DNA from: UBA7312 sp002715345
Lineage (GTDB): Bacteria; Bacteroidota; Bacteroidia; Flavobacteriales; UBA7312
Reading direction: 5' to 3'
Length of the DNA: 6,694 bases
Assembly: GCA_964009845.1 (NCBI GenBank)
Contig: CAXGIQ010000081.1
Coordinates: 1 to 6,694 of the forward strand
Every line of letters begins with the position of its first letter. Positions within the stretch are counted from its first letter, which is position 1. Position numbers and translations under genes: made by a program. Shown here in pieces: positions 5,887-6,694 of the stretch. Under the pieces are notes generated by a model. The model was not told the DNA's origin. It saw only the letters and a list, made by a program, of their open reading frames with translations, and made no database searches.

Positions 5887-6534
5887 TTACTCAGCTGCTG
5901 GCGCTTCTGCCGCTGGAGCGTCTCCTGCTCCTGCTGGAGCAGCTTCTCCTTCAGCACCCTCTTCTCCTTCTTCCTCATCTTCCTCATCAATAGCACCACG
6001 AGCAGTTTTCACACCTACAATTACAGCGCTATCAGGAGCTAAGAAAGTATAGTTATCATTTCTGATTTCTCCGATATAGATAAACTTACCAATACGAATT
6101 TTTTCGACATCGATTTCGATAGCATCTGGCAAGTTAGCCGGTACTGCACGTGTTTTGATATGTCTTCTACGAACAATTAAGTTACCACCGTTACGCACAC
6201 CGATTGGCGTACCTATAAATTTCACAGGGATGTTTACCGTTACTTCTTTGTCATCGAATACTTGTAAAAAGTCGATGTGAATGATTCTGTCGGTTACTGG
6301 GTGAAACTGAAGGTCCTGAACAATCGCTTGATACGATTTTCCTTCTAATTCAAAGTTTACCAAAAATACATCGGGAGTATTTACAAGTTTGTTCAAGTCA
6401 TTCTCTGTAGCAGAGAAGCACACTTGCGTATCTCCCCCGTAAAGTACGCATGGAACTTTACCCTGATTTCTCAACGCTTTGTTAGCAATCTTTGAAGTTT
6501 CTCTAACCTCAGCGTTTAATGCAAATGTTTTCAT
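5887..6534 (-). CDS. rplY: 50S ribosomal protein L25, CTC (general stress) form
   Basis: Binds 5S rRNA in the large ribosomal subunit. Its 215 residues make this the long CTC/TL5 form, not the roughly 95-residue E. coli L25. Residues 1 to about 91 are the L25 domain (RETSKIANKALRNQGKVPCVLYGG at 11-34; QDLQFHPVTDRIIHIDFLQV at 73-92). About 95-178 form the C-terminal beta domain (VNIPVKFIGTPIGVRNGGNL, then LPDAIEIDVEKIRIGKFIYIGEI). Residues 182-215 are a disordered acidic then Ala/Pro/Gly-rich tail, usual in Bacteroidota though variable in length. It lies 22 bp after the prs stop with no terminator between and 33 bp before pth, so it should be co-transcribed with both. The CTC form in other bacteria is linked to stress; that role here is inference. 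Confidence 0.97.
   Translation of the reverse strand: MKTFALNAEVRETSKIANKALRNQGKVPCVLYGGDTQVCFSATENDLNKLVNTPDVFLVNFELEGKSYQAIVQDLQFHPVTDRIIHIDFLQVFDDKEVTVNIPVKFIGTPIGVRNGGNLIVRRRHIKTRAVPANLPDAIEIDVEKIRIGKFIYIGEIRNDNYTFLAPDSAVIVGVKTARGAIDEEDEEEGEEGAEGEAAPAGAGDAPAAEAPAAE
5890..5991 (-). repeat. Low-complexity tail of rplY (Asp/Glu then Ala/Pro/Gly codons)
   Basis: These bases encode residues 182-215: a D/E run (183-197) and then repeated Ala, Pro and Gly. The DNA consists of repeated GAA/GAG/GAT/GAC and GCN triplets and is visibly more GC-rich than its surroundings. Such tracts change length easily by slippage, so strain differences in L25 length would be expected here. Confidence 0.7.
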
Positions 6535-6556
6535 TTTTATGAATAATGATTAATAA

Positions 6557-6694
6557 TTAACAAATAAAATTGGAGCTAATAGACTCGTTAGCATGCACAC
6601 GCTTGATGGTGTCTGCAAACAAATCAGCAACCTCTATCACTTTTACCTTATCACTTTTGTGCTCCTTATGAAGACTGTCGGTTACCAACAGTTC
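6557..6694 (-). CDS. prs: Ribose-phosphate pyrophosphokinase, C-terminal fragment (5' end outside window)
   Basis: The last 45 codons and stop of PRPP synthetase, which makes phosphoribosyl pyrophosphate from ribose 5-phosphate and ATP for nucleotide, His and Trp synthesis. The fragment ELLVTDS near its start, VKVIEVADLFADTIKRVH in the middle, and NESISSNF at the end match the conserved Prs C-terminus (in other species typically VTDT..., VLSVAELFAxAIRNVH, ESISSLF). The reading frame is open to the right edge; catalytic and PRPP-binding residues lie beyond it. The stop is 22 bp before rplY with no terminator between, so prs is probably the first visible gene of a prs-rplY-pth unit. Confidence 0.93.
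   Translation of the reverse strand, partial: ELLVTDSLHKEHKSDKVKVIEVADLFADTIKRVHANESISSNFIC

Overview
The window is an AT-rich piece of a Bacteroidota chromosome. This rests on protein character (NrdB with an N-terminal ATP-cone beside an NrdA without one, an alpha2-type glycyl-tRNA synthetase, a CTC-type L25 with an acidic Ala/Pro tail, a DUF3109 protein), on the absence of clear Shine-Dalgarno sequences, and on two exact TAnnTTTG promoter elements, the -7 box of this phylum. I cannot place it below phylum level. It is essentially a housekeeping region: I see no mobile element, CRISPR array, tRNA or rRNA, and no defence or other accessory system.

Layout. Positions 1-2711 (minus strand) hold the class I ribonucleotide reductase pair, transcribed nrdB then nrdA; nrdA runs off the left edge, so its C-terminus is missing. 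The ATP-cone that senses dATP/ATP sits on the radical subunit NrdB and is absent from the N-terminus of NrdA, as known for Leeuwenhoekiella-type class I enzymes. Positions 2712-3091 are a 380-bp gap upstream of nrdB with several dyads and repeats, a weak promoter candidate and no convincing gene. Positions 3092-3673 (minus) encode a cysteine-rich DUF3109 protein of unknown function. A 58-bp divergent spacer separates it from glyS (3732-5261, plus), glycyl-tRNA synthetase. glyS ends in a strong hairpin terminator that also serves the converging gene pth. On the right (minus strand) lies a compact cluster prs (C-terminus only), rplY (L25/CTC) and pth (peptidyl-tRNA hydrolase), with gaps of 22 and 33 bp, most likely one transcript.

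How the genes work together. The left unit makes deoxynucleotides for DNA synthesis. The right unit and glyS serve nucleotide precursor supply (PRPP) and translation (ribosome assembly or stress, peptidyl-tRNA recycling, tRNA charging). The most notable sequence-level observation is in the divergent spacer: both genes have an exact TAnnTTTG box ending exactly 4 nt before their ATG, which would make both transcripts leaderless or nearly so. The most notable protein-level observation is the ATP-cone transfer to NrdB, which is known in this phylum. I did not find an undescribed multi-gene system.
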